Assembly: GCA_032718475.1 (NCBI GenBank) | Contig: JAUCBJ010007620.1 | Coordinates: 1-64,000 of the forward strand | Length of the DNA: 64,000 bases | Direction: 5' to 3' | From: Nemertoderma westbladi | Lineage: Eukaryota; Xenacoelomorpha; Nemertodermatida; Nemertodermatidae | Shown here: positions 1 through 10,194 of the stretch, in pieces | Layout of the letters: each line of letters opens with the position of its first letter | Position numbering within the stretch: position 1 is the first letter of the stretch | Made by a program: the position numbers and the translations under genes | Notes under the pieces: generated by a model | Told to the model about the DNA's origin: nothing | Seen by the model: the letters and a program-made list of their open reading frames with translations, nothing else | The model's database searches: none

Positions 1-62
1 ACAAACCGCAACCCTGTTTAAATACTGTAAGTAAAATTATCACATTGGTTACATTTTTGCAT

Positions 63-116
63 ATGTGTTTCGCCGGGATTTGGCTCATCAGCTACACTAA
101 CCCGTGCAGGACACAT
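63..116 (-). ncRNA. Hammerhead ribozyme, inverted copy
   Basis: This lies in the inverted part-unit that heads the array. Read on the minus strand it has the same core (CTGATGA, GAAA) and the same three stems as the plus-strand copies, so both strands of the locus could encode a self-cleaving RNA. Confidence 0.8.
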
Positions 117-356
117 GTTAATCAAACTAACTACACCAAAAACCAGCTAAACACACACACATACTTAATAAACTATTGTTTATTATGACTTGCTAAATTT
201 ATAATCTATATTTTCTAAGCCGTGGAAGAATATAAATTATCTAATATAGCGTTGCTAAGGAAATGATTGCTTATTTGATCTGGAATGCAATACTATTTTG
301 TTTATTAAGTATGTGTGTGTGTTTAGCTGGTTTTTGGTGTAGTTAGTTTGATTAAC

Positions 357-410
357 ATGTGTCCTGCACGGGTTAGTGTAGCTGATGAGCCAAATCCCGG
401 CGAAACACAT
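357..410 (+). ncRNA. Hammerhead ribozyme, copy 1
   Basis: All invariant hammerhead positions are present. Stem III is ATGTGT (357-362) with ACACAT (405-410) and is open-ended, making this type III. The predicted cleavage site is after C363 in the GTC triplet. Stem I is CTGCAC (364-369) with GTGTAG (376-381), closed by loop GGGTTA. The core CTGATGA is 382-388. Stem II is GCC with GGC and loop AAATCCC, followed by GAAA at 402-405. Self-cleavage is inferred from this match to the family. Confidence 0.88.
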
Positions 411-805
411 ATGCAAAAATGTAACCAATGTGATAATTTTACTTACAGTATTTAAACAGGGTTGCGCTTTGTGTCCCTGCTTAAATAAAACGATGACTAC
501 TTACGGTTGAACAGATAGGAACATGTTGTTTCTCTGTTTCCAAATAATTTTATTTAACGTGGTTGATCTTGGTTTCCTTACATTTATATTTATATATTTA
601 ATTTTTGTAACCGGATCCCACACCCCAACGGCTTTGACTTGCTAAATTTATAATCTATATTTTCTAAGCCGTGGAAGAATATAAATTATCTAATATAGCG
701 TTGCTAAGGAAATGATTGCTTATTTGATCTGGAATGCAATACTATTTTGTTTATTAAGTATGTGTGTGTGTTTAGCTGGTTTTTGGTGTAGTTAGTTTGA
801 TTAAC

Positions 806-859
806 ATGTGTCCTGCACGGGTTAGTGTAGCTGATGAGCCAAATCCCGGCGAAACACAT
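806..859 (+). ncRNA. Hammerhead ribozyme, copy 2
   Basis: Identical to the ribozyme at 357-410, displaced by exactly one 449-bp unit. Confidence 0.88.
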
Positions 860-1254
860 ATGCAAAAATGTAACCAATGTGATAATTTTACTTACAGTAT
901 TTAAACAGGGTTGCGCTTTGTGTCCCTGCTTAAATAAAACGATGACTACTTACGGTTGAACAGATAGGAACATGTTGTTTCTCTGTTTCCAAATAATTTT
1001 ATTTAACGTGGTTGATCTTGGTTTCCTTACATTTATATTTATATATTTAATTTTTGTAACCGGATCCCACACCCCAACGGCTTTGACTTGCTAAATTTAT
1101 AATCTATATTTTCTAAGCCGTGGAAGAATATAAATTATCTAATATAGCGTTGCTAAGGAAATGATTGCTTATTTGATCTGGAATGCAATACTATTTTGTT
1201 TATTAAGTATGTGTGTGTGTTTAGCTGGTTTTTGGTGTAGTTAGTTTGATTAAC

Positions 1255-1308
1255 ATGTGTCCTGCACGGGTTAGTGTAGCTGATGAGCCAAATCCCGGCG
1301 AAACACAT
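1255..1308 (+). ncRNA. Hammerhead ribozyme, copy 3
   Basis: Same core and stems as copy 1, one unit further on. Cleavage between successive copies would release 449-nt monomers. Confidence 0.88.
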
Positions 1309-1703
1309 ATGCAAAAATGTAACCAATGTGATAATTTTACTTACAGTATTTAAACAGGGTTGCGCTTTGTGTCCCTGCTTAAATAAAACGATGACTACTT
1401 ACGGTTGAACAGATAGGAACATGTTGTTTCTCTGTTTCCAAATAATTTTATTTAACGTGGTTGATCTTGGTTTCCTTACATTTATATTTATATATTTAAT
1501 TTTTGTAACCGGATCCCACACCCCAACGGCTTTGACTTGCTAAATTTATAATCTATATTTTCTAAGCCGTGGAAGAATATAAATTATCTAATATAGCGTT
1601 GCTAAGGAAATGATTGCTTATTTGATCTGGAATGCAATACTATTTTGTTTATTAAGTATGTGTGTGTGTTTAGCTGGTTTTTGGTGTAGTTAGTTTGATT
1701 AAC

Positions 1704-1757
1704 ATGTGTCCTGCACGGGTTAGTGTAGCTGATGAGCCAAATCCCGGCGAAACACAT
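1704..1757 (+). ncRNA. Hammerhead ribozyme, copy 4
   Basis: Same core and stems as copy 1, three units downstream of it. Confidence 0.88.
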
Positions 1758-2152
1758 ATGCAAAAATGTAACCAATGTGATAATTTTACTTACAGTATTT
1801 AAACAGGGTTGCGCTTTGTGTCCCTGCTTAAATAAAACGATGACTACTTACGGTTGAACAGATAGGAACATGTTGTTTCTCTGTTTCCAAATAATTTTAT
1901 TTAACGTGGTTGATCTTGGTTTCCTTACATTTATATTTATATATTTAATTTTTGTAACCGGATCACACACCCCAACGGCTTTGACTTGCTAAATTTATAA
2001 TCTATATTTTCTAAGCCGTGGAAGAATATAAATTATCTAATATAGCGTTGCTAAGGAAATGATTGCTTATTTGATCTGGAATGCAATACTATTTTGTTTA
2101 TTAAGTATGTGTGTGTGTTTAGCTGGTTTTTGGTGTAGTTAGTTTGATTAAC

Positions 2153-2206
2153 ATGTGTCCTGCACGGGTTAGTGTAGCTGATGAGCCAAATCCCGGCGAA
2201 ACACAT
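2153..2206 (+). ncRNA. Hammerhead ribozyme, copy 5
   Basis: Same core and stems as copy 1; the unit just upstream carries a substitution outside the ribozyme. Confidence 0.88.
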
Positions 2207-2601
2207 ATGCAAAAATGTAACCAATGTGATAATTTTACTTACAGTATTTAAACAGGGTTGCGCTTTGTGTCCCTGCTTAAATAAAACGATGACTACTTAC
2301 GGTTGAACAGATAGGAACATGTTGTTTCTCTGTTTCCAAATAATTTTATTTAACGTGGTTGATCTTGGTTTCCTTACATTTATATTTATATATTTAATTT
2401 TTGTAACCGGATCCCACACCCCAACGGCTTTGACTTGCTAAATTTATAATCTATATTTTCTAAGTCGTGGAAGAATATAAATTATCTAATATAGCGTTGC
2501 TAAGGAAATGATTGCTTATTTGATCTGGAATGCAATACTATTTTGTTTATTAAGTATGTGTGTGTGTTTAGCTGGTTTTTGGTGTAGTTAGTTTGATTAA
2601 C

Positions 2602-2655
2602 ATGTGTCCTGCACTCGTTAGTGTAGCTGATGAGCCAAATCCCGGCGAAACACAT
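2602..2655 (+). ncRNA. Hammerhead ribozyme, copy 6 (loop I variant)
   Basis: Core and all three stems are intact, but the stem I loop reads TCGTTA instead of GGGTTA. The change is confined to unpaired loop bases. Confidence 0.86.
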
Positions 2656-2898
2656 ATGCAAAAATGTAACCAATGTGATAATTTTACTTACAGTATTTAA
2701 ACAGGGTTGCGCTTTGTGTCCCTGCTTAAATAAAACGATGACTACTTACGGTTGAACAGATAGGAACATGTTGTTTCTCTGTTTCCAAATAATTTTATTT
2801 AACGTGGTTGATCTTGGTTTCCTTACATTTATATTTATATATTTAATTTTTGTAACCGGATCCCACACCCCAACGGCTTTGACTTGCTAAATTTATAA

Positions 2899-2934
2899 TC
2901 TATATCTATATATATATATATATACTATATTTTA
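2899..2934. repeat. AT microsatellite
   Basis: A (TA)n run follows directly on the end of the 449-bp array. Confidence 0.8.
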
Positions 2935-3019
2935 TTTCTTTTATAATATATTTTATTCTAGAAAAATTTAAAATAATATATTTTTCATAATAGATTTTCT
3001 TACTTTTTAAAAATGTTCC

Positions 3020-3145
3020 ATTCGCGAAGATCGCGATGTTTGTGAAGCTCCACCTATAGTATTGGTAAACACAAAATATCGCGAAGATCACGATGTTTAC
3101 GAAGCTCCACCTATAGTATTGTTAAACACAAAATATCGCAAAGAT
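3020..3145. repeat. Short tandem duplication of about 60 bp
   Basis: A block containing GAAGCTCCACCTATAGTATT and ending in AAACACAAAATATCGC occurs twice, with a third partial start near 3135. No coding potential is seen. Confidence 0.6.
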
Positions 3146-3262
3146 CACGACGTTTGTGAAAATTCGCGGATTTTCGCAACCTTCACAAAAATCGCAACGT
3201 TTGCGAAAATCGTGAAGAATTGTTCAAAATCGTTGCCCTAAATTCATAATTTTGGAAGTTCA

Positions 3263-3372
3263 GACAATTGCGACCCGGACAATTGCGACCCAGACAATTG
3301 CAACCCAGACAATTGCGACCCAGACAATTGCGACCCATGATTTTAGTTAAATTTGTTGGGTCGCAATTGTCC
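3263..3372. repeat. 15-bp minisatellite plus inverted copy
   Basis: GACAATTGCGACCCA is repeated five times from 3263 to 3337 with one or two changes. Its reverse complement TGGGTCGCAATTGTC follows at about 3358-3372, so the end of the array can fold back. Confidence 0.8.
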
Positions 3373-3481
3373 AGATACTGTATATTTATATAATAATACT
3401 CAATTTGATTGCTGTAGCTATATTTTAACATATACAGTATGCAGGGAGATGTTTACCCCACATTATTATCTATGATATATT

Positions 3482-3787
3482 CTGGAATGATTACAAGCCC
3501 CTTGTCACATTGCTGGAGAGTTCCATCCCCGCATCATTAACTTTCAATGACTTCTGACCCTTCTCGAGACTGAGGAACCTCGTTTGCATCCCACCAAGCT
3601 GGGCCAACCAATGGAGCAGGCATACGCTATGCCTCCAACTCAGCAACAGACAAAGCAGCTATCTGGACGAAGTGGTAATCTACGTAAGACTAATAACACC
3701 ACTCCCTATAAACCACCAGAATCTTGCATCCATTGTGGTAAAGAAGAGCACTGGAACAAAGATTGTTACAGTTGCAACAAGAATAAA
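3482..3787 (+). pseudogene. Ty1/copia-like gag, C-terminal part (interrupted)
   Basis: Translation shows a copia-type Gag C-terminus: a segment with PLVTLLESS and LLETEEPRL, then a proline/glutamine-rich linker and a CCHC zinc knuckle CIHCGKEEHWNKDC (CX2CX4HX4C, about 3727-3768) for nucleic-acid binding. A stop codon lies near 3555. The frame is cut at 3787 by the gypsy element and resumes at 8643, downstream of the duplicated target ATAAA. No 5' LTR was found, so the copy is 5' truncated. Confidence in the family is good because protease, integrase and RT follow in copia order. Confidence 0.75.
3783..3787 (+). other. Left target-site duplication of the gypsy insertion (ATAAA)
   Basis: ATAAA here and at 8638-8642 brackets the gypsy element. 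Counting one copy only, the copia reading frame continues across the insertion. Confidence 0.75.
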
Positions 3788-3854
3788 TAATATGGAATAA
3801 ATTAACAGTTCTGGTACCGGTAAGGAATATTGTTGAGTATCTTAGGTCCTAACA
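3788..3854 (-). repeat. 3' LTR (short) of gypsy element
   Basis: This 67-bp sequence matches 8570-8637 with a handful of substitutions. It is very short for an LTR. The 5' partner may extend to the primer site near 8515, so this copy may have lost its distal part. Confidence 0.6.
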
Positions 3855-4059
3855 TAACCCCACTTATGAGAAGTGGAGCTTCATTTACTCGATAAGTTTT
3901 CTCTTTCAGAATTATATTAAATCTCACAGATTTATTCCGATTTAAAGAGTTTGTCTTATAATATTGTCTCATAGCTAACTCGATACCCTTACCAAATGCT
4001 CAAGTGTTTGTTCTTTCCCCGCAAAGTTTATTTGGATTAAATATTTCAATATGTCCTAG

Positions 4060-7000
4060 AGAAATCATGACTCTTCTATCATTTCCATAAAAACGTATTA
4101 AAACAGTGTCAAAATCAAGATCTATATTCGTTTCGATAATTCCAGGCCATGCCATGTTGATGAACCAGGTTGCTTAACCATTACAATGCATCCTGGGTTT
4201 AATTTACTTCTTAAATCTTGTATTTTATTATCGAGTTCAGTTAGTGTCTTGTTTGAAAGGTCTTCATTTCTTTGTTTAGTTCTTATTGGGATCAAATCAG
4301 TTTCATTTCTTTCAATATTTTCAGGATGGTGTTCATTTGAGATGAAAGCAGGTTTAGTCCGATCAATGGAAACCTTCGATTCTTTTCCTTTTATGTTTAT
4401 GGTTACAGTTTTTTCGTCTTTCCGTATTATTTCATAAGGTTCAGAATATCAATCACTCAATGACGATTTCAAACGCTCATTTCGACACCATATGTGTTTA
4501 ACGAAATCTATCGATTTTGGAACATATATTGGTGCTTCATTTCTTCATTCTGGAGCTACAAATGTGTTAATAGTCTTGAATAGATCACTCATATACTCAG
4601 GAAGATTTTTCATATCTAGATTATAGTCTGTAGGAACAAAATACTGATTCGGAAGGTCTACCGTTCCACCATATACCATCTGGGTAGGTGAATAACCCTC
4701 TGGTGAAATACTATTTCTTAATCCCAATATTGTTAGTGGTAATGTATCAGCCCAAGTTGAATTTATTGCATGAGCTCTTAGTGAGTTTTTGATGTCCTAT
4801 GAAAGCGTTCAATCGTCCCGATAGATTGTGGATGGTAAGTAGTAGTTCTCTTTCGATCAATTCCCAACAATCTCATTAATTCTCCCAAAAACGCTGATTC
4901 AAATTGTGTACCTCTGTCAGATATTAGTTCTCTGGGGACTACAAATCTAGAAATCCAATTTGTCATCATAGCCTTTGCAACAGTTACGGCGTCTGTGTTT
5001 CGAACAGGAATTACTTCTACCCATCAAGTAAATCTCTCGATCATTGTAACTACATGATTATATCCTTTAGAAGGTGGTCAGGGACCAATGGAATCGATTA
5101 GTTGTGGGGATTGAGCCAATACGAGAATTAGTATCTCTGGTAACTTTACACTGTTGGCACCATAGGCATTCACGACACCATCTTCTAACATCTTTCTTTA
5201 CTCCCAGACAAATATATTTATCCAACACAAGTTTCGTTGTTGGCCGAACTCCCATATGATCCTGTCCATGTAAATGTAAACCTTGAAATAACGGATAACA
5301 CATTTCTGTAGGAACATAAGGTCTCAAATATTCTTTACTTGCATCACAAATTAAATTTGAGTTTCCAATCATTAGTTTCTTCAACGGTAAACTAGTTCCC
5401 TTGAAAAAATGGACTAAAGTTTCATTGTTATTTTGAGCTTTGGCTAATGACTCATCAAATTCGACTTTAACATTTAAACATTCCCGTGATAATGTATCGG
5501 CTACTACATTAGATACTCCCAATACATGTTGTATGACACAGTTAAATTTGGAGATATGGGATAGCCATCGCATCTGCTGAGGATATGGATTTCTCATCTG
5601 CAATGCATTAACTAAGGGTTTGTGGTCCGTTTTAATTTTAAAATTCGTACCAATTAACCAATTATAATGTTTCAGGGCCAGGTAGATTGCTAATAATTCT
5701 CTGTCAAATGCTGACTTTTTTGCTTCTAACGGGGTTAATGTAGCAGAAAAGAAAGATGTTTAATATCGTTTACTACCTGATGTAATACAGCGCCAATGGC
5801 TACACCAGAAGCATCAGTGGTTAGTTCGAGTGTTGCCTTAGGATCTGCGAAAGCTAGTGTGACTGTATTTTTCAATGCTTCTTTTAAATCATTGAAAGCT
5901 TTCTCAGATTTTTCATCCCACACCAACATTTTAGTTTTCTGTTCACAACCACGAGTCATATCGGATATTGGAGCCGCAATTCTTGAGAATCCATTGACAA
6001 ACCGGTGGTAGAATCCTGACATACTCAAGAAATGTTTAAAAGATTTAATTGTGCTACGTTTTTCCAAACTGAACAATTACTTTCACTTTCTCTTCGATCG
6101 ATTTTATTTCCTCACTCGAGATATTAGCACCAACAAATGTTACACTCTAACAAAAAAAAGTTGCATTTGCTCGCTCTTAATTTTAAACCAAATTGCGCTA
6201 ATCGTTTAAATACAACCATTAAATGTTTAAAATGCGTTCGCTCGCCACAGTAACATCATCTAAATAACACCATACAAATGAAAGTCCACTAAGAGCAGTG
6301 TCCATAAGTCGCTGAAATGTGGATGACGCATTCTTCATCCCATATGTCATTCGTTTGAAAATAAATAACCCGAAAGGGGTTGTAATCGCAGTTTTCTTCT
6401 GATCCTCTAAATCTACAGGTATTTGGGTATATGCAGAAGCCAGGTCGATTTTTGAAAATTCTTTGCAGTTATGGAAACTATTTGACAAATCACTCAAATT
6501 TGGCATGGGATAATGATCTGGAATTGTTTGATTATTAAGGTTTCTCTAGTCTCCACATGAGTGGTAAGGAGTAGTTTTTGAATTTGCTTGAAAAGCAACA
6601 TGTAAAGGTGAAGCATAAGGAGATTCTCCCCTATAACATATACCATTTCTTTCCCAATCTTCAAAAGTCTTTTTAGCCGCTACCAACTTTTCTCCAAATA
6701 ATCGGCACGGTTTACTGAAACTAGGCGGACCATTAGTAAGAATATTGTGTTTAATTTTATGTTTTATTGGATCTGCAATATTTACTTGTGTAAATAATTC
6801 TGAATATTCATTAACTAATTCTGCTACTTTTTCTTAAAAGCACGGATTTTCAACTTCCACCTATTGATTTTGAAGTTTTGAAATTAAATAAAGCAGGTTT
6901 ATTTTTGGATTCTTTTATTGGTGTAATATCCCCTGGTAAACTATTTAATGGGATCAGTCAATTATAAGCACAATCAATGAGTAATTTATGGTGGCCAAGA

Positions 7001-7276
7001 AAATCAATACCTAGTATTGGTTTTGAAACCTCTGCAACATAAAATCTCCAAACAAACAGTTTATCTCCCAAATCTGATATTTTAAATATAAGTTGCCTCA
7101 GTCCGTTTACTTTTATTGGTGTTCCATTGGCTGCTTTCAAAATAATTTTTGGCAAATCTATCATTTCCGATGTGGTATAACTCATCGCTACTGCGATGTG
7201 GTAAAACGCTACACTCGCTACCACTGCCGGCTAAGAATTCTCCCACTGGACTGGTGGCAACATATATAGAGTTCAC
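4060..7276 (-). pseudogene. gypsy pol remnant (protease, RT, RNase H, integrase)
   Basis: Minus-strand fragments in order: aspartic protease (FLAGSGSECSVLP near 7235, where the expected catalytic Asp is not seen, and ILGIDFLGHHKLLID near 7000); RT with FSKIDLASAYTQI and the catalytic box YLDDV (about 6250-6470); RNase H with TTDASGVAIGAVLHQ (about 5790); integrase HHCC zinc domain ending CLWCQQC (about 5150-5240); integrase core with ISDRGTQF and THHPQ-like YHPQSIGTIERFH (4778-4969); and a C-terminal tail with DRTKPAF. The pieces sit in different frames and are separated by stops. This is a dead copy. Confidence 0.85.
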
Positions 7277-8409
7277 TCCATCACAGGCCGCCCTTGCAGT
7301 GGAGCATTGGGGTTTCCCGAAGGTTGATTATTGTTTGGGTTTGTGTTATATTGTCGTGTTTGAACCCATTCGCAGTGTCCGCTATACTTTGTAGAATTTC
7401 TCCCGAATCGCCAGTGATACCACCATAACTTACTGTTTAAACACATATTGATGTGTTTGGGAGTTGGAACGTACTCCGTATCTAGATGACGATCTCTCAA
7501 ACCTTCTTCCACGAAAACTACTGGTTGATTGTCGAGGTCTGCCTCTCTCATCTCCAGAAGAAAGTGATTCAAAAGCCCTTGATAATTGGTTAATTTCTTG
7601 AGTTATATTATGGCACCATGTCTCCATAGTCGGAGCTGATGTGGCTTGTCCTTGTCAATAAACTTCAGCCTCAGGGTTACTAGTGAGTGAACTTGTTCCC
7701 ATTTTATTAATATGATTAACTAAGTTATAATTTGGCATTCATTCAACCATTTGATCTGCGATTTCTGCAAGTTTTTCTACTGGCACTCCTTCTACAGCAA
7801 TTAATACTAGTCAGACTGGTTCCGGAATAATATCCAAAAATCTCATTTTAACAATATTAGGATTATTCGACACTAACCTCTGTAAGTGTCTCAAAATCAC
7901 ACTCGGTTTTCAGTCTCCCAATACTTGATCTTTGAGAAGTTTCTTTAGGCGACGATCTTCACTATCATCGAAATACTTTATTAAGCATTCCTTTATTGTT
8001 TCAAAAGAATCGGAAACTCACCCACCACTGTCGAAAATAACGTGAGTTGGTAATGCTCGAAGTAAGCTATTTTTCTTTACAGTCTCAGATGATCGCCAGC
8101 ATCTCCTCGATCTGGTCAAACCATACTCTAGTATCCTTTTCGTAAAATTGTGGTAACTTAACATTTTGTGTCAGAGTTGGCGTTGGAGATCACGATGAAG
8201 TACCGGTATTGTCCGGAACTGGAACAGTATTCATGTCTGCTGGATGTGGTTGTAGGCCAACTGAACGAAAGTTGGGTTTTCCGCTTTTAACCCATCTAAT
8301 ATTTCTGGTTTCGTATCAGGAACTCCGCATATTGTGGATCATCTTTGTGTAGTAATTGTAAAATCGCCTCCAGGAAAACATTTGGTACATTGTGCAGATC
8401 TACTGGCAT
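7277..8409 (-). pseudogene. gypsy gag remnant
   Basis: An ATG at 8409 (minus), about 105 bp inside the primer-binding site, opens MPVDLHNVPNVFLEAILQ and runs 37 codons to a stop. Downstream pieces in other frames include an Arg/Ser-rich stretch (RGRPRQSTSSFRGRRF, about 7500-7560) typical of basic Gag tails. No intact CCHC knuckle is visible. The assignment rests mainly on position between primer site and protease. Confidence 0.5.
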
Positions 8410-8496
8410 TGTTGATTGTCGATGTTGTGGGCCTCATAGTCTGTGTACAGGTCCATGCAATGGAACACAGTTATTACTTTTGGAGTTTTCTCACCG

Positions 8497-8514
8497 ATCT
8501 CGTCCGGGTCACCA
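8497..8514 (-). promoter_or_regulatory. Primer-binding-site-like sequence of gypsy element
   Basis: TGGTGACCCGGACGAGAT on the minus strand begins with the TGG expected for pairing to a tRNA 3' CCA end and closely resembles the TGGTGACCC-type sites of many invertebrate gypsy elements. It lies 55 bp inside the recognisable end repeat. Confidence 0.55.
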
Positions 8515-8569
8515 ATATTATCATTATTAGATAATAAAATAATGAATCAAATAGATCTGACTTATTTAA

Positions 8570-8637
8570 TAAGTATGGAATAAATTAATAGTTCTGGTAC
8601 CAGTAAGGAATATTATTGAGTATCTTAGATCCTAACA
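8570..8637 (-). repeat. 5' LTR (recognisable part) of gypsy element
   Basis: This is the partner of 3788-3854. Read on the minus strand it starts TGTTAGGATC. If the LTR runs up to the primer site it would extend to about 8515 (about 122 bp). Confidence 0.6.
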
Positions 8638-8642
8638 ATAAA

Positions 8643-9573
8643 CCCATTGCGTCTTCAAAGCCACACACCGTTAGAAAACAGCAAAAAGGAGCTGATGGCT
8701 TCTCCATCAACAGAGGTGCTACAACTCACCTATGCAATGAACAATCACTACTGCACGACGTACAACCACTTGACCCACGGTTCGAAATACACATAGGAGA
8801 TGGCCATAAACTAATGTCCAACCATGTTGGAAAATGTGCACTGCAGTCTGTGCCCAAAGCCATTCTACTACAGACATGTCATTTTATTCCTGAGATTGCA
8901 TGAAACCTCCTATCCATACCCAAGGCAATGGATGCGGGCGCTGATATCTTATTCTCTGGCAAACAACAGACAGTGCAATTCACCATAAATGGGACAGTAC
9001 GTGCTACTGGCTCCCGCCACAGTAACTTGCTAATTCTAAATCAACCACCAGGTGTCCGTGTCACCACACTCACCAATGAGAAAAATGCTGTAAATCGCAA
9101 GACATGGCATGCATGTTTCGGTCATCTGCACTACCCTTCAAGGCCTTCAATCCAAGGATTCCACCCACAGGTTTCCATCCTTCTTCTGGAGGAAACATTG
9201 AATTCTGTACATCGTGCATGGAAGGCAAACAATGAAACTACCATTCAGCGAATCCACATGTGTCACAAATGACATACTTCAAATTGTGTCATTAGATGTC
9301 TATGGCAAAATGCCAGTTGACTTAATTGGGGGATCTCGCTACTTTGTCACTTTTATTGACCATCATTCTCATTATGTTGTTGTGTATCCTATTGCTCAAA
9401 AATCTGATGTATTCGGAAAATTTGTCGAGTATGTTACAGCAGAAGAAACACCCACAGGCAAACATGTCAAGTGCTTGTGTTCTGGTGATGGAAGCGAATA
9501 TGTTCCTCAGCAATTCAAGGACTACTGCAACAAACATGGTATTAAACGCGAACTAACAGTACCATACACACCA
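8643..9573 (+). pseudogene. copia pol: protease, pre-integrase and integrase N-part
   Basis: The copia frame resumes here after the gypsy insertion. The protease signature appears as SINRGATTHLC (about 8703), where copia proteases normally have DSGA, so the catalytic Asp is lost. Then come a pre-integrase region with TWHACFGHLHY (about 9100) and the integrase core with SLDVYG (first Asp, about 9290) and SGDGSEY (second Asp, about 9480). At least two frameshifts or stops occur (near 8900 and 9200). The core is cut at 9573 by a solo LTR just before the catalytic Glu region. Confidence 0.8.
9569..9573 (+). other. Target-site duplication CACCA (left)
   Basis: CACCA at 9569-9573 and again at 10190-10194 flanks the solo LTR. 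LTR plus one duplication is 621 bp, a multiple of three, and the integrase frame matches on both sides. Confidence 0.75.
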
Positions 9574-10189
9574 TGTGAGGGGATCCAACGGAGTTGGCAG
9601 TATGGATCCCGTCCGGTGTGTGTGTTATATGTGTCGCCGCGTCCATAGGCTGCTAAAGCTGTGGTCTGGATATATAATAATAGGTCGATGGCCGTTGAAA
9701 TAACTGAGTTTTTACTGTCAGTTGCTGTAATCACAGAACATAATAATAGCACAGTCAGAATATAATAGCACGGTAATGAAGACGGTTAAAAACTGTTCCG
9801 GTCTCACAACTGTATAGAAACCAACTGAATCAGAATCAATAAGTGCAACGGTTATATTATTAACACATATTAAATCACCTCTACTCTACTGAGTGGCCTG
9901 TCCAATAGATGCGCTCTAATCACTTCCAATGTGTTTTCCCACCCATCATTGGCTTAACCTGATTAATTGTCACCTCGCCACTACTCCCTGTTACCACTAT
10001 CCTTGCTAGCCCCTTTGTCCCTCTGAGATGGTTTGACCTCTCAACTTTCTTTGTGGCTGGCGATGTGTATCGCCTGGGTTGGTTGTGAGGTGACATTATT
10101 ATTGGTATTGTCACCTTCCAAACTATAATTGGTAAAATGCCACTAAGCCCAGTTTTGGTGGGTAGTGCAGGGAATTGAATCCACTTACA
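9574..10189. mobile_element. Solo LTR, 616 bp
   Basis: The insert begins TGTGAGGGGATCC, ends CTTACA (TG...CA) and has a 5-bp duplication CACCA. It contains no retroviral-type coding sequence, so it is best read as a solo LTR left by LTR-LTR recombination. The parent family is not identified and does not match the other LTRs here. Confidence 0.7.
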
Positions 10190-10194
10190 CACCA

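Larger units (their letters stand above)
1..2880 (+). repeat. 449-bp tandem array with hammerhead ribozymes (retrozyme-like)
   Basis: The same 449-bp unit is repeated six times head to tail; the anchor GACTTGCTAAATTT recurs at about 187, 636, 1085, 1534, 1983 and 2432. Copies are almost identical, with scattered substitutions such as CCCACACC to CACACACC near 1960 and a loop change in the last copy. Bases 1 to about 173 are the reverse complement of about 299-472, so the array starts with a palindrome. Each unit contains a hammerhead core, an AATAAA-like stretch and no long ORF. Tandem units of a few hundred bp with hammerheads are the known layout of retrozymes and related small circular-RNA elements; assigning this array to that class is inference. 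Confidence 0.85.
3788..8637 (-). mobile_element. Ty3/gypsy LTR retrotransposon, decayed, nested in copia element
   Basis: A 4850-bp element lies on the minus strand between ATAAA duplications. Related end repeats sit at 3788-3854 and 8570-8637, each starting TGTTAGGA when read on the minus strand. A purine stretch (about AAGTGGGG) lies just before the left repeat and a primer-binding-site-like TGGTGACCCGGACGAG lies near 8514. Gag, protease, RT, RNase H and integrase follow in gypsy order (integrase last) with many frameshifts and stops, so the copy is not autonomous. Confidence 0.85.

Noticed and set aside
1-2880. CRISPR array
   Set aside because: The 449-bp units are identical throughout with no unique spacers, and the genome is animal.
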